From Caballeronia zhejiangensis (lineage in GTDB: Bacteria > Pseudomonadota > Gammaproteobacteria > Burkholderiales > Burkholderiaceae): a stretch of DNA of 64,000 nucleotides. A program made the translations under genes and the position numbers. The stretch is taken from the NCBI RefSeq assembly GCF_000698575.1, contig NZ_JFHD01000001.1, forward strand, positions 124,001 through 188,000, read 5' to 3'. How positions within the stretch are numbered: the stretch's first letter is position 1; each line of letters opens with the position of its first letter. Below, in pieces: positions 1-9,919 of this stretch. The notes beneath the pieces are model-generated. The model was given only the letters and a program-made list of their open reading frames with translations, made no database searches and was not told the origin of the DNA.

Positions 1-79
1 TCGCATGTCTCTCTCCTTGTGGGGCACTGCAACAGCTTATTTATGTGTGTGGTCCCGCGTGATGCCGCTGACTATCTGA

Positions 80-478
80 CTATTCGTAATGTCCATGCCG
101 TTCGAGAACCTCGATCTTGTAGCCGTCCGGATCCTGAATGAAGAAGTAACGCGCGATGAGCGAGCCGTCGTCGTTCTTGAATTCGCGCACGTCGTTGGGT
201 GAGAGACCGAGGCCGATCAGACGCTCGCGCTCCGCCTTCGCATCCGGCACGCTCACCGCGACGTGGCCGTAGCCGTCGCCATGTGTGTATGGCTCGGCGC
301 GTCCCTTGTTCCAGGTGAGTTCGAGCTCGGCGTTGGTTTCGTCGTTGCGCAGATAGGCGAGCGTGAAGTCCGGAAAGTCCAGCCGGTGCGCGACGCCGAG
401 ATCGAAAGCCTTCTCGTAGAAATCGAGCGAGCGTTGCAGGTCCTGCACGCGAATCATCGTGTGAATGAGCTTTGACAT
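80..478 (-). CDS. gloA: Lactoylglutathione lyase (glyoxalase I)
   Basis: This 132-residue single-domain VOC-fold protein has the usual length of bacterial glyoxalase I. The enzyme isomerises the hemithioacetal of methylglyoxal and glutathione to S-lactoylglutathione in the cytoplasm. By comparison with the E. coli enzyme, the metal ligands would be His6 (LIHTMIRV), Glu53 (ELELTWN), His72 (GYGHVAV) and Glu123 (GYKIEVLE), and all four are present. The start has a purine-rich GGGGAGG stretch just upstream on the minus strand. It is transcribed alone toward the left window edge. The call rests on family motifs; a related VOC enzyme is the only realistic alternative. Confidence 0.92.
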   Translation of the reverse strand: MSKLIHTMIRVQDLQRSLDFYEKAFDLGVAHRLDFPDFTLAYLRNDETNAELELTWNKGRAEPYTHGDGYGHVAVSVPDAKAERERLIGLGLSPNDVREFKNDDGSLIARYFFIQDPDGYKIEVLERHGHYE

Positions 479-781
479 GAGAGCCTCCCCTTTTTAGTGA
501 AGTTTAGGAAGCCGCGCGCGCAAAGGGTAATGGCCGGTTAAATCGGGCGTAGGCGTTTGCCCGGGGCTTGCGCATTGGCTCGACGCCACATGATCGAAAA
601 CGAACATCCGAACGCTGAAACGAAACTATTTGTCGCAATTGAGATAAATTTCGGTCGCCGAGAGTAGGATTGAACCGGCTTTTCGATGCCGAACGTTCGA
701 ATTCGATCATCGCGATAGCCGAACAGAAAGGGCACGGCGCGCCGCCGCTCATCGCCCGTCGAGAACAACGGAGACTCAATC
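479..781. promoter_or_regulatory. Divergent intergenic region between gloA and the MFS gene
   Basis: No credible gene is visible here. The segment must carry the promoters of gloA and of the MFS-GH31-porin set. It contains TTCG-ATGC-CGAA at 682-693 and the near match ATCG-AAAA-CGAA at 593-604. Both resemble the TTCG-N4-CGAA elements seen between glpK and glpR. No clear -35/-10 pair was identified. Confidence 0.35.
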
Positions 782-2068
782 TTGAAAACAGTCATCGGCT
801 TGCGCTGGTGGATCATCGCGCTCGTCTGCGCGGGCACGATCGTCAACTATCTTTCGCGCAACGCGCTCGGCGTCATGGCCGCCGAGCTGAAAACGCTCAT
901 GAACATGAGCACGCAGCAGTATTCCTATGTCGTCGCCGCGTTTCAGGTCGGCTATACGATCATGCAGCCGGTGTGCGGACTTATCATCGATGTAATCGGG
1001 CTGCGGCTCGGCTTCGCGCTGTTCGCGTGCCTCTGGTCCGCGACCGGCATGGCGCACGCGCTCGCCGGCGGCTGGGTGTCGCTCGCGGCGCTGCGCGGAC
1101 TCATGGGCCTCTCGGAAGCCGTCGCGATTCCGGCGGGGATGAAGGTCGTCGCCGAATGGTTTCCGAATCGCGAGAAGTCGGTCGCGGTCGGCTACTTCAA
1201 CGCCGGGACGTCGCTCGGCTCGCTGTTCGCGCCGCCGCTCGTCGTCTTTCTTTCGCTGCGCTACGGATGGCAAAGCGCGTTCGTCGTGACCGGCGCGATG
1301 GGCTTCGTCTGGGCCGCGTTCTGGTACTGGCTGTATCGCGGGCCGCGCGAGCATCCGAAGATCGGCGAGCAGGAGAAGAACGCGATCATCGAAGGGCAAA
1401 CGCCCGTGACGAACCGCCCGGGCGAGCAACGCCGCATCCGCGAAGTGCTCGGCACGCGCCGCTTCTGGGCCATCGCGCAGGCGCGCTTTTTCGCCGAACC
1501 CGCGTGGCAAACCTTCAGCTTCTGGATTCCGCTCTATCTCGCGACCGAGCGTCACATGGACCTCAAGCAGATCGCCATGTTCGCGTGGCTGCCGTTTCTC
1601 GCCGCCGATCTCGGCGGGCTGTTCGGCGGCTATCTTTCGCCGTTTCTGATGAAGCGTTTCCGCGTGCCGCTCATCGCGTCGCGCATCGCGGGCGTCGTGC
1701 TCGGCGCGTTCATGATGATCGGGCCCGCGTGCATCGGGCTCGTCGCGTCGCCGTATGAAGCCATCGCGCTGTTCTGCGTCGGCGGCTTCGCGCATCAGAT
1801 GATCTCGGCGCTCGTCAACACGCTCGCCGCCGATGTCTTCGAGCCCGGCGAAGTCGGCACCGCCGCGGGCTTCGCGGGCATGGCGGCGTGGATCGGCGGA
1901 CTGGGCTTTTCGCTCGTCGTCGGCGCGCTCGCGGATTCGGTGGGCTTCACGCCGCTCTTCGCCGCGCTCGGCGCGTTCGACCTGATCGGCGCGGCGCTGC
2001 TCGTCGTGCTGATGCGCGGCGTGACGAGCGACGCGAATCCGCCCGGCGCGGCGCATCGGGCCGCCTGA
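782..2068 (+). CDS. MFS transporter of the anion/hexuronate symporter type
   Basis: The protein has 428 residues with about 12 hydrophobic segments. Its N-terminus (GLRWWIIALVCAGTIVNYLSR) is typical of the ExuT/GudP anion:cation symporter branch of the MFS, which imports sugar acids across the inner membrane. The start is a TTG with GGAGA about 8 bases upstream; no better ATG lies nearby. The next gene, a GH31 glycosidase, begins about 24 bases after its stop, and a porin follows, so the three probably form one uptake and hydrolysis unit. The substrate cannot be read from the sequence. Confidence 0.85.
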   Translation: MKTVIGLRWWIIALVCAGTIVNYLSRNALGVMAAELKTLMNMSTQQYSYVVAAFQVGYTIMQPVCGLIIDVIGLRLGFALFACLWSATGMAHALAGGWVSLAALRGLMGLSEAVAIPAGMKVVAEWFPNREKSVAVGYFNAGTSLGSLFAPPLVVFLSLRYGWQSAFVVTGAMGFVWAAFWYWLYRGPREHPKIGEQEKNAIIEGQTPVTNRPGEQRRIREVLGTRRFWAIAQARFFAEPAWQTFSFWIPLYLATERHMDLKQIAMFAWLPFLAADLGGLFGGYLSPFLMKRFRVPLIASRIAGVVLGAFMMIGPACIGLVASPYEAIALFCVGGFAHQMISALVNTLAADVFEPGEVGTAAGFAGMAAWIGGLGFSLVVGALADSVGFTPLFAALGAFDLIGAALLVVLMRGVTSDANPPGAAHRAA

Positions 2069-2092
2069 GATCGAATGAACGGGAGACACATC

Positions 2093-4507
2093 ATGGCCAA
2101 CTTGAAGAATCGTCCGCGTTTCGCGATTTCGGAGCGAACGGACAACCGCGTCGCGCTGAGTTCCGCCGATGGCGCGGGCATCGAACTGTTCGTCCTCGCC
2201 GATGACATCATCCGCGTGCTGGTCTTGCCGCACGGCGAACTGCGCGGGCCGCGCACCTGGGCGATCGCGCCCGGACAGGACGACGTGCCGCTCGAAGGAC
2301 GCGACCGCTACGATACGAGCGGCTTCGCGAGCGCACCGTTCACGATGTCGGACGATGACCAACACGTCGTCATCGAGACAGCGATGATCCGCTTGACGAT
2401 TGCGCTCGACGGCGGCTTCTGCTCGTGGCAAATCGTGCGCGACCGCCAGTGGCATCACGTCATGAACGATCGCAAGACGCAGGCGTACAACTTCGGCTGG
2501 TGGGACGAGCGCGTGTATCACTACATCGCGCGCAAGCCGGGCGAAATGTACGTGGGACTCGGCGAACGCGCGGGTTCGCTCGACCGCGCGAATCAAAGCT
2601 ACGAGATGCGCAACGTCGATGCGATGGGCTACAACGCCCGCACGACCGATCCGCTCTACAAGCACATTCCGTTCTACGTGACGTGGCAGCCGGAGACATC
2701 GACGGGCTTCGGTCTCTTCTACGACACGCTCGCCGATTGCCGCTTCGACATGGGCCGCGAGCTCGACAACTATCACGGGCACTATCGGCACTTCATCGCG
2801 GAGCACGGCGATCTCGACTATTACTTCATCGCGTCGCCCGACACGCCGCTTCACGCCGTGCGCCGCTTTACATGGCTGACGGGTCGTCCCGCGTGGATGC
2901 CGAAGTGGGGCCTCGGCTACTCCGGCTCGACGATGAGCTACACCGACGCCCCCGACGCGCAAAAGCGCATGGCCGAATTCATCGACCGATGCCGCGAGCA
3001 CGACATCCTGTGCGATTCGTTCCATCTTTCGTCGGGCTATACGTCGATTGGCGGCAAGCGCTACGTGTTCAACTGGAATCGCGACAAGTTTCCCGATATC
3101 GACGGTTTCGTGACGAGCTATCTGCGCGAAGGCGTGCGGCTGTGTCCGAACATCAAGCCGTGTCTGCTGCGGGATCACCCGCTGTTCGATTCCGTCGCCG
3201 ATGCCGGTCTCCTGATCGAAACGCGCGACGGCGAACCGGCGTGGGTGCAGTTCTGGGACGAAGTCGGCGCGTATCTCGACTTCACGAATCCGCGGACCAT
3301 CGACTGGTGGAAAGCGCGCGTGAAGGAAAGCCTGCTCGCGCACGGCATCGCCGCGACGTGGAACGACAACAACGAGTTCGAAATCTGGAGCGCGGATGCA
3401 ATCGCGCGCGGCTTCGGCGAGCCGTTTCCGGCGCGCGAGGCCAAGGTCCTGCAGACGCAACTGATGATGCGCGCCTCGCGCGACGCGCAGCGCGAACATG
3501 CGCCCGGCGTGCGGCCGTTTCTCGTATCGCGCTCGGGCGGCGTCGGCATGCATCGATATGTGCAGACGTGGTCGGGCGACAACTACACGTCGTGGGACAC
3601 GCTGCGCTTCAATCTCAAGATGGGCCTCGGTCTCGCGATGTCGGGCGTGTCGAACAGCGGACATGACATCGGCGGCTTCGCGGGGCCCGCGCCGGATCCT
3701 GAACTGCTGTCGCGCTGGGTCGCGTTCGGCATCTTTCTGCCGCGCTTTTCCATCCACTCATGGAACGACGACGGCACCGTCAACGAGCCTTGGATGTATC
3801 CGCAAACTACCCATCTCATCGCCGGTCTCATCAAGCTGCGTTACCGGCTGATTCCGTACCTGTACCAACTGCTGTGGCGATCGCATCGCGCGTACGAACC
3901 GGTGCTCCGTCCGATGTTCGCCGAATTCCCCGACGATCCGCTCTGCCTCGAAGACGGCGACGACATGATGCTCGGCTCGTCGCTGCTCGTCGCGCCGGTC
4001 GTCGAGGCGGCGCAAAGCGAGCGACGCATCCATCTGCCGAAGGGCGCGCGCTGGTCGTCCTACTGGAGCGGCGAAGTCTTCGACGGCGGCCAAACGGTCA
4101 CGCTGCCCGCGCCGCACGATCGCCCCGTCATGTTGATCCGCGAAGGCCATGTGATTCCGCTGAACATCGCGGAGCAGCACTTCGCGCGTCCCGCCGATGA
4201 ACGCGCGTTCATCGCGTTGCCTTGCGCGGGCGCCGGCGTCGCGCGCGGCGATTGCATCGAAGACGACGGCGAATCCGAAGCGTGGCGCGACGGCGTGCAC
4301 GGGCGCTGGCGCGTCGTCATCGAAAGCGATGCGCGAAGCCTGCGCATCGCGATAGAACGCCACGGCGCGATGCCACGCGTACAGAACGAAGTCCGCGTGA
4401 GCGTGCCCGCATCGGATACGCGCGTCGCGACCTGCGCGACGGGCGAGCTGGCCGGCGAGCGCATCGCGGACGGCTGGCGTCATATCACGCTGCGTCTTGC
4501 AGACTGA
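2093..4507 (+). CDS. Glycoside hydrolase family 31 protein
   Basis: This 804-residue protein has the GH31 layout: an N-terminal beta-sandwich, a TIM barrel from roughly residue 260, and C-terminal beta domains. The nucleophile motif TWNDNNEFE places the catalytic Asp near residue 425, and WSGDN places the acid/base Asp near 496. GH31 enzymes cleave alpha-glucosides, alpha-xylosides and related bonds with retention. No signal peptide is seen, so it probably works in the cytoplasm on an imported oligosaccharide. An ATG at 2075 is in frame, but GGGAGA at 2081-2086 fits the ATG at 2093 better. The specificity (glucosidase, xylosidase or other) is not determined. Confidence 0.88.
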   Translation: MANLKNRPRFAISERTDNRVALSSADGAGIELFVLADDIIRVLVLPHGELRGPRTWAIAPGQDDVPLEGRDRYDTSGFASAPFTMSDDDQHVVIETAMIRLTIALDGGFCSWQIVRDRQWHHVMNDRKTQAYNFGWWDERVYHYIARKPGEMYVGLGERAGSLDRANQSYEMRNVDAMGYNARTTDPLYKHIPFYVTWQPETSTGFGLFYDTLADCRFDMGRELDNYHGHYRHFIAEHGDLDYYFIASPDTPLHAVRRFTWLTGRPAWMPKWGLGYSGSTMSYTDAPDAQKRMAEFIDRCREHDILCDSFHLSSGYTSIGGKRYVFNWNRDKFPDIDGFVTSYLREGVRLCPNIKPCLLRDHPLFDSVADAGLLIETRDGEPAWVQFWDEVGAYLDFTNPRTIDWWKARVKESLLAHGIAATWNDNNEFEIWSADAIARGFGEPFPAREAKVLQTQLMMRASRDAQREHAPGVRPFLVSRSGGVGMHRYVQTWSGDNYTSWDTLRFNLKMGLGLAMSGVSNSGHDIGGFAGPAPDPELLSRWVAFGIFLPRFSIHSWNDDGTVNEPWMYPQTTHLIAGLIKLRYRLIPYLYQLLWRSHRAYEPVLRPMFAEFPDDPLCLEDGDDMMLGSSLLVAPVVEAAQSERRIHLPKGARWSSYWSGEVFDGGQTVTLPAPHDRPVMLIREGHVIPLNIAEQHFARPADERAFIALPCAGAGVARGDCIEDDGESEAWRDGVHGRWRVVIESDARSLRIAIERHGAMPRVQNEVRVSVPASDTRVATCATGELAGERIADGWRHITLRLAD

Positions 4508-4538
4508 GCCTCAACACTTCACGGGAAAGTAATCAGCA

Positions 4539-5729
4539 ATGAAGTCCTTGAATCGCGCACGGACGCGCGCAGGCGTCCTCACGTTCATTTCTCTCGCCGT
4601 CGCCCTGTTCAGCGGCACGGCGACGGCCCAAAGCAGCGTCACGCTCTACGGCGTCGTCGATAACGCGTTCGCGTATGTCAGCAACCAGCGCGGGCAGTCC
4701 AACGTCTACATGAGCCAGGGCAATCTGCAGGCGAGCAAGTTCGGGCTTCTCGGCGCGGAAGACCTCGGCGGCGGCACGAAGGCGATCTTCCGGCTCGAAA
4801 GCGGCTTCAATTCGCTGACGGGCGCGCAAGCCAGCGCAAACGCGATGTTCAATCGTCAAGCCTATGCGGGCTTGAGCCACGAGCGTTACGGCACGCTGAC
4901 GCTCGGCCGCCAGTACACGCCTTACTTCAGCATGGTCGGCGCGCTCGGACCGACGGGCGTGCTGACCGGCGCGACCGGCGCGCATCCCGGCGACGTCGAT
5001 GCCCTCGACACCACCCTGCGCTTCAACAACGCGGTCACGTATGCGTCGCCGGTGATCGCGGGTCTCGCGTTCAGCGTGCAATACGCGCTCGGCGGCGTGC
5101 CGGGCAGCATCGCGAGCGGCAGCAACTTCAGTGCCGCGCTTCGCTACGACTACAAGCCTTTCGCGATCGCGGCGGGCTACGTGAAGCTGAAAGACATCGC
5201 GACCAGCCCGGCGCTCGGGAGCTTCGCGATCAACTCGCCGGTGAACAACGGCTACGCGAGCGCACAAAGCGCGCAACTGATCGCGGCGGCGGCGCGCTAC
5301 ACGTACAACGATCTGATGCTCGGCCTCAACTATTCCAACGTGCACTATGCGCCGGGCTCGCGCTCGCTTTTCGCCGATGAAGCCGTGTTCAACAGCTACG
5401 GCGCCATCGCCACTTACCGGTTCACACCCGCGGTGAATGTCGCGGCGGGCTACAGCTACACGCGCGCGAGCAGGGCCAACGGCATCGGCGATGCGGCGCA
5501 GTATCACCAGATTTCGTTCGAGGAAACGTACAGCCTGTCGGCGCGCACTACGTTCTATGCGCTGCAGGCGTATCAGCACGCGCGGGGTCAGTCGCTCATC
5601 GCGTCGGGCGGAACGGGCGGCGTGGCGATTGCGAATGCCGTGGCGGTCGTCGGCGATTCGCAGAACGCGTCGCCTTCGTCGGGACCGTCGCAGTTCGTCG
5701 CGATGGTCGGCATCCGGCACGCGTTCTGA
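4539..5729 (+). CDS. Outer-membrane general porin (OmpC/burkholderial type)
   Basis: The protein has 396 residues with a Sec signal peptide ending at ATAQ-SSVTLYG near residue 30. The mature start (SSVTLYGVVDNAFAYVSNQ) and the terminal Phe in RHAF are hallmarks of the trimeric 16-strand porins of Burkholderiaceae. Motifs such as SKFGLLGAEDLGGGTKAIFRLE and FNRQAYAGLS are typical. It follows the GH31 gene by about 30 bases on the same strand and would supply the outer-membrane entry route for the same substrate. It converges with glpD with only 11 bases between them. Confidence 0.92.
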   Translation: MKSLNRARTRAGVLTFISLAVALFSGTATAQSSVTLYGVVDNAFAYVSNQRGQSNVYMSQGNLQASKFGLLGAEDLGGGTKAIFRLESGFNSLTGAQASANAMFNRQAYAGLSHERYGTLTLGRQYTPYFSMVGALGPTGVLTGATGAHPGDVDALDTTLRFNNAVTYASPVIAGLAFSVQYALGGVPGSIASGSNFSAALRYDYKPFAIAAGYVKLKDIATSPALGSFAINSPVNNGYASAQSAQLIAAAARYTYNDLMLGLNYSNVHYAPGSRSLFADEAVFNSYGAIATYRFTPAVNVAAGYSYTRASRANGIGDAAQYHQISFEETYSLSARTTFYALQAYQHARGQSLIASGGTGGVAIANAVAVVGDSQNASPSSGPSQFVAMVGIRHAF

Positions 5730-5740
5730 TCGACGCGCCG

Positions 5741-7303
5741 CTACGACAGCATCCAGGTTCGCGCGAACGCATCGAAACGCGCGATTTCTTCCGCTTGCCA
5801 TTGCGCGCCGTGCCCGAGTTCTTCGGCCATGATTCTGGCGACTTCGGGCGCGGCATCGCGGGCGGCGGCGGCATCGAGAAACAACGCGCGATTGCGCCGC
5901 GCGAGCACATCCTCGACACAGCGCGCGAGTTCGGCCCGCGCCGCGAAGCGCGTCTGCGCCTCGGTCAGGCCGCTCGCCTTCACCAGAACGTTTTGCGCGC
6001 CCGGCAGACGATCGATGATTGCCCCATCGGAACCGTAGTAGCCGTGTTGCTCCGCCGTCGATCCATGCAGCGGCAACGACGCCGTTCGGCACGGCGCAGC
6101 GCTCAGCAGTTGCTTCGAGACGGCGAGATCGATCACCTGCTGCGCCATCAGACGGTACGTGGTCCACTTGCCGCCCGTCACGGTGATCATGCCGGTCGCG
6201 TTCATTTCGATGGTATGTTCGCGCGACAACGACGCGGTCGATGCCGCGCCGTCACTCTTCACGAGCGGACGCAGCCCCGCCCATACGCTCAGGACATCGT
6301 CGCGCGTCGGCTTGACGGACAGATAATCGGCAGCCGTCGCGAGAATGAAATCGATGTCCTCGTCGCTCGCGCGCGGATCAAGCGGCAAGTCGTGACGCGG
6401 CGTGTCGGTCGTACCGACTATCGCGTGACCGTGCCACGGCACGATGAACAGCACGCGCCCGTCCTGCGTCTTGGGCACGAGGATCGCGCTATCGCTGCGC
6501 AGGAAGCGGCCGGGCAAGGTCAGATGCACGCCCTGGCTCGGCGCGACGATCGGGCGCGCGCCGGGCTCGGCCATCGCGCGGATCGAATCGACCCAGACGC
6601 CCGTCGCATTGACGACGCAGCACGCGTTCACCGCGAACCGGTCGCCGCTTTCGACGTCCTCCACCTCCAGCCGATGACGCCCCGCCGCGCGATCGAACTG
6701 CACGCCGCGCACCGCCGCATTGTTCAGCGCGACGCCACCGAGATCGAAGAGCGTGCGCATCAGCGTGATGGCGAGACGCGCGTCGTCGAACTGGCCGTCG
6801 AAATAAAGCGTGCCGCCGCGCAGCGCGTGACCGTGCAGCGATTCGGCGAGCATCGGCGATTTCGCGCGGGTTTCGGCGAGATCGAGGCTGCGGCTCGCGC
6901 GCAGGTTGAGCGAGCCCGCGAGCCAGTCGTAGATCTTGAGGCCCGCGCCGTACGTCAGCTTGTCGCCGAGCCGGTACGCGGGAACGATGAAACCGAGCGC
7001 GTGCACGAGATGCGACGCATTGCGCGCGAGCAGTCCGCGCTCTCGCAACGCTTCGCGAACGAGCGGGATGTTGCCCTGCGCGAGATAGCGCACGCCGCCG
7101 TGCACGAGCTTGGTGGCCTTGCTCGATGTGCCCTTCGCGAAGTCGCGCGCTTCGAGCAGCAAGGTCCGATAACCGCGCGACGCCGCATCGACGGCCGTGC
7201 CGAGACCGCTCGCGCCGCCGCCGATCACGACGACATCGAAGAACGGCGTCTGATCTGTTTCGCGCAAGAGCGCCGCGCGTCCGGATGGCATGTTCGTTTT
7301 CAT
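5741..7303 (-). CDS. glpD: Aerobic glycerol-3-phosphate dehydrogenase
   Basis: This 520-residue flavoprotein oxidises sn-glycerol-3-phosphate to dihydroxyacetone phosphate and passes electrons to the quinone pool at the inner membrane. An FAD-binding Rossmann motif (DVVVIGGGASG) lies at residues 23-33. The GlpD-type segment GTSSKATKLVHGGVRYL follows, and a C-terminal helical domain closes the protein. It starts one base after the glpK stop codon, so glpK and glpD form a tight operon with glpK first. The length and motifs match the family well. Confidence 0.95.
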   Translation of the reverse strand: MKTNMPSGRAALLRETDQTPFFDVVVIGGGASGLGTAVDAASRGYRTLLLEARDFAKGTSSKATKLVHGGVRYLAQGNIPLVREALRERGLLARNASHLVHALGFIVPAYRLGDKLTYGAGLKIYDWLAGSLNLRASRSLDLAETRAKSPMLAESLHGHALRGGTLYFDGQFDDARLAITLMRTLFDLGGVALNNAAVRGVQFDRAAGRHRLEVEDVESGDRFAVNACCVVNATGVWVDSIRAMAEPGARPIVAPSQGVHLTLPGRFLRSDSAILVPKTQDGRVLFIVPWHGHAIVGTTDTPRHDLPLDPRASDEDIDFILATAADYLSVKPTRDDVLSVWAGLRPLVKSDGAASTASLSREHTIEMNATGMITVTGGKWTTYRLMAQQVIDLAVSKQLLSAAPCRTASLPLHGSTAEQHGYYGSDGAIIDRLPGAQNVLVKASGLTEAQTRFAARAELARCVEDVLARRNRALFLDAAAARDAAPEVARIMAEELGHGAQWQAEEIARFDAFARTWMLS

Positions 7304-7304
7304 G

Positions 7305-8828
7305 TCAGACCGTGGAAAGCGGTTCTTCGGCGGGATGTTCCCAGGCGCGGGCGCGATCGATCGCGCGATGCCAGCGCTCGATGTGCATCGCGCGTTCCGC
7401 CGACGCCATCGCGGGTTCGAACCGGCGCGCGGGCGGCCACGCGCTCGCGATTTCGTCGCGGCTCGACCAGAAGCCCGATCCGAGTCCGGCGAGGCAGGCC
7501 GCGCCGAGCGCGGTCGATTCCGTGACGCTCGGGCGCACGACGGGACGGCCGAGCAGATCGGCCTGAATCTGCATCAGCAGGTCGCTCTGCGACGCGCCGC
7601 CGTCCGCGCGCAGCTCGCTCACGGCGATGCCGGCATCGGCTTCCATCGCGTCGAGGACATCGACCGTCTGGAACGCGATGGCTTCGAGCGCGGCCCGCGC
7701 GATATGCGCGCGATTCGTCCCGCGCGTCATGCCGAGCAGCGTGCCGCGCGCGTAGGGATCCCAATACGGCGCGCCCAGACCCGCGAATGCGGGCGCGAGC
7801 ACGACGCCTTCGCTCGACGAACATTGCGCGGCGAGCGCGCTGATTTCCGCCGCGCTTTCGATGAACCCGAGACCGTCGCGCAGCCACTGGACGATCGCGC
7901 CGCCCATGAAAACCGCGCCTTCCAGCGCGTAGGTGCGCTGCCCGCCGAATTCCCAGCCGATCGTGGTCAACAGCCGATGCCGCGATGCGACCGGCTGCGC
8001 GCCTGTGTTCATCAGCATGAAAAGGCCGGTGCCGTAGGTATTCTTGACGAGGCCCGGCTCGACGCAGCCCTGCCCGAAGGTCGCGGCCTGCTGGTCGCCG
8101 GCGACGCCTGTGATCGGAATCGGCGCGCCGAACAACGCGGCGTCGGTATGGGCGATCGCTCCGCTCGATGCCACGACTTCGGGAAGCACGGCGCGCGGGA
8201 TATCGAAGAGCGCCAGCAGCTCGTCGTCCCATGCGCCTGCGCGGATGTCGAAGAGCGCGGTGCGCGCGGCATTCGATACATCGGTTACGTGGCGGCGGCC
8301 TGCGCTCAGTTGCCAGAGGAGCCAGCTATCGACGGTGCCGAACGCCAATTCGCCGCGGCACGCGCGCGCGCGCAGGCCGGGCGCGCTGTCGAGCAGCCAC
8401 GCGAGCTTGGTCGCGGAAAAGTATGGATCGATGCGCAAGCCCGTCTTTTCTTCGATGAGCGATTCCGCGCCGGATTCGATCAGACGGGCGCAATGCGCGG
8501 CGGTGCGGCGGTCCTGCCAGACGATCGCGGGTCCGACGGGCGCGCCCGTTTGCCGGTCCCAGAGCAGCGTGGTTTCGCGCTGATTGGCGATGCCGATGGC
8601 GGCGATATCCGAAGCCCGCGCGCCGGCCTTCTGCATCGCTTCGTGAGCGACGGCGAGTTGCGACTGCCAGATGTCGGCGGGATCGTGCTCGACCCGCCCC
8701 GGCTGCGGATAATGCTGCGCGAACTCCCGCTGCGCGCTCGCTATCACGCTGCCCGAATGGGCGAACAGCATCGCGCGGGAACTGGTCGTGCCCTGGTCGA
8801 GGGCAAGGATAAAACGTCGCTGGCTCAT
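7305..8828 (-). CDS. glpK: Glycerol kinase
   Basis: The protein has 507 residues and is a FGGY-family kinase that phosphorylates glycerol with ATP. The N-terminal phosphate-binding motif [12 protein letters not shown] and the [11 protein letters not shown] segment are diagnostic. An upstream in-frame start at 8936 would add 36 residues unlike the family. The ATG at 8828 has GGAG seven bases upstream and gives the canonical [17 protein letters not shown] start. It is the first gene of the glpKD operon and is divergent from glpR. Confidence 0.95.
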   Translation of the reverse strand: MSQRRFILALDQGTTSSRAMLFAHSGSVIASAQREFAQHYPQPGRVEHDPADIWQSQLAVAHEAMQKAGARASDIAAIGIANQRETTLLWDRQTGAPVGPAIVWQDRRTAAHCARLIESGAESLIEEKTGLRIDPYFSATKLAWLLDSAPGLRARACRGELAFGTVDSWLLWQLSAGRRHVTDVSNAARTALFDIRAGAWDDELLALFDIPRAVLPEVVASSGAIAHTDAALFGAPIPITGVAGDQQAATFGQGCVEPGLVKNTYGTGLFMLMNTGAQPVASRHRLLTTIGWEFGGQRTYALEGAVFMGGAIVQWLRDGLGFIESAAEISALAAQCSSSEGVVLAPAFAGLGAPYWDPYARGTLLGMTRGTNRAHIARAALEAIAFQTVDVLDAMEADAGIAVSELRADGGASQSDLLMQIQADLLGRPVVRPSVTESTALGAACLAGLGSGFWSSRDEIASAWPPARRFEPAMASAERAMHIERWHRAIDRARAWEHPAEEPLSTV

Positions 8829-8860
8829 GCGGCCACTCCAGACAGCCGGTTCGGAGAATG

Positions 8861-8892
8861 TTCGAATACGAATCTGAATATTCGTTTTCAAC
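8861..8892. promoter_or_regulatory. Candidate GlpR operators between glpK and glpR
   Basis: TTCG-AATA-CGAA (8861-8872) is a perfect TTCG-N4-CGAA dyad. A second element, TTCG-TTTT-CAAC (8881-8892), starts exactly 20 bases later, two helical turns on. DeoR-type GlpR repressors are known to bind tandem TTCG-containing sites upstream of glp genes. The position is 33-64 bases before the glpK start, as expected for a repressor site. Confidence 0.5.
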
Positions 8893-9052
8893 CATCGTAG
8901 CATCGCGTGGCGTCGACGGAAAGATGGCGGACGCACTGTTCGAGCGCATGTGAACCGGCAATTTCAGAGCCGGCGTTGGTCGGCGGCGGCTTTCGTCGTA
9001 CACTGCGCGCATCCGATAATTTTCATTTTTTTGCGATTCCGAGCAGCTTTCG

Positions 9053-9820
9053 ATGACATCCGACCAAGCACTGAACGGCAGGCAGCGCGCGCTGCTGGAT
9101 CGCGTCGCCCGAGACGGCTTCGCGACCATCGAAGACCTCGCGGCGCAATTCGACGTCACACCGCAGACGATCCGGCGCGACGTCAACTGGCTGTCCGATC
9201 GGAACCTGCTGCGCCGATATCACGGCGGCGCGAGCGCGCTGACGAGCTCCGAGAACGCCGCGTACACGGCGCGTCAGCAGATGTTTCTCGACGAGAAGCG
9301 TCGCATCGCGAGGCGGGTCGCGGCGGAGATTCCGAATCACGCGACGCTCTTCATCAATCTCGGCACGACGACCGAGGAAGTGGCGCGCGCGCTGCGCCAG
9401 CATACGGGCCTGCGCGTCATCACGAATAACCTGAACGTGGCGAACATTCTCGCGGACGAGTCCGACGCGGACCTGATGGTCGCGGGCGGCAAAGTGCGCG
9501 CGCGCGACAAGGGCGTCGTGGGCGAGCAGGCCGTCGACTTCATCCGGATGTTCAAGGTGGACTTCGGGATCATCGGCATTTCGAGCATCGAGGAAGACGG
9601 CACGCTCCGGGACTTCGACATCGCGGAAGTGCGCGTGGCGCAGGCGATCATCGAGCAGTCGCGCACGGTGTTTCTCGTTGCGGATCATTCGAAGTTCGGC
9701 CGCGCCGCGCTCGTGAAACTCGGGCATCTCAGCCAGATCGACGCGCTCTTCACCGACGCCCCGCCGCCCGAATGGATCGCGGAAAGTCTCGCCGATGTCG
9801 CCGTGCATGTCGCGGATTAA
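9053..9820 (+). CDS. glpR: DeoR-family glycerol-3-phosphate regulon repressor
   Basis: The protein has 255 residues. An N-terminal DeoR winged helix (about residues 8-55, ATIEDLAAQFDVTPQTIRRDV) is followed by a sugar-phosphate sensor domain with the LGTTTEEVA loop. It also has the ITNNLNVANIL, GGKVRARDKGVVG and VADHSKFGR segments usual for GlpR. In this family glycerol-3-phosphate releases the repressor from DNA. Divergence from glpKD across a segment with matching dyads supports the assignment. Confidence 0.9.
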   Translation: MTSDQALNGRQRALLDRVARDGFATIEDLAAQFDVTPQTIRRDVNWLSDRNLLRRYHGGASALTSSENAAYTARQQMFLDEKRRIARRVAAEIPNHATLFINLGTTTEEVARALRQHTGLRVITNNLNVANILADESDADLMVAGGKVRARDKGVVGEQAVDFIRMFKVDFGIIGISSIEEDGTLRDFDIAEVRVAQAIIEQSRTVFLVADHSKFGRAALVKLGHLSQIDALFTDAPPPEWIAESLADVAVHVAD

Positions 9821-9919
9821 GGCGACGCGATCGGCGAACCGTCCTTGTCGTCCGCAGCGTCGCGGACACTACAATCGGGTACTTTGACAGCATCCGCTTA
9901 CAAGCACGGGGACGCGAAC

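Noticed and set aside
776..3757. 993-codon open frame antisense to the MFS and GH31 genes
   Set aside because: Its product is an Arg/His/Asp-rich string without domains. It mirrors the high third-position GC of the real genes on the other strand.
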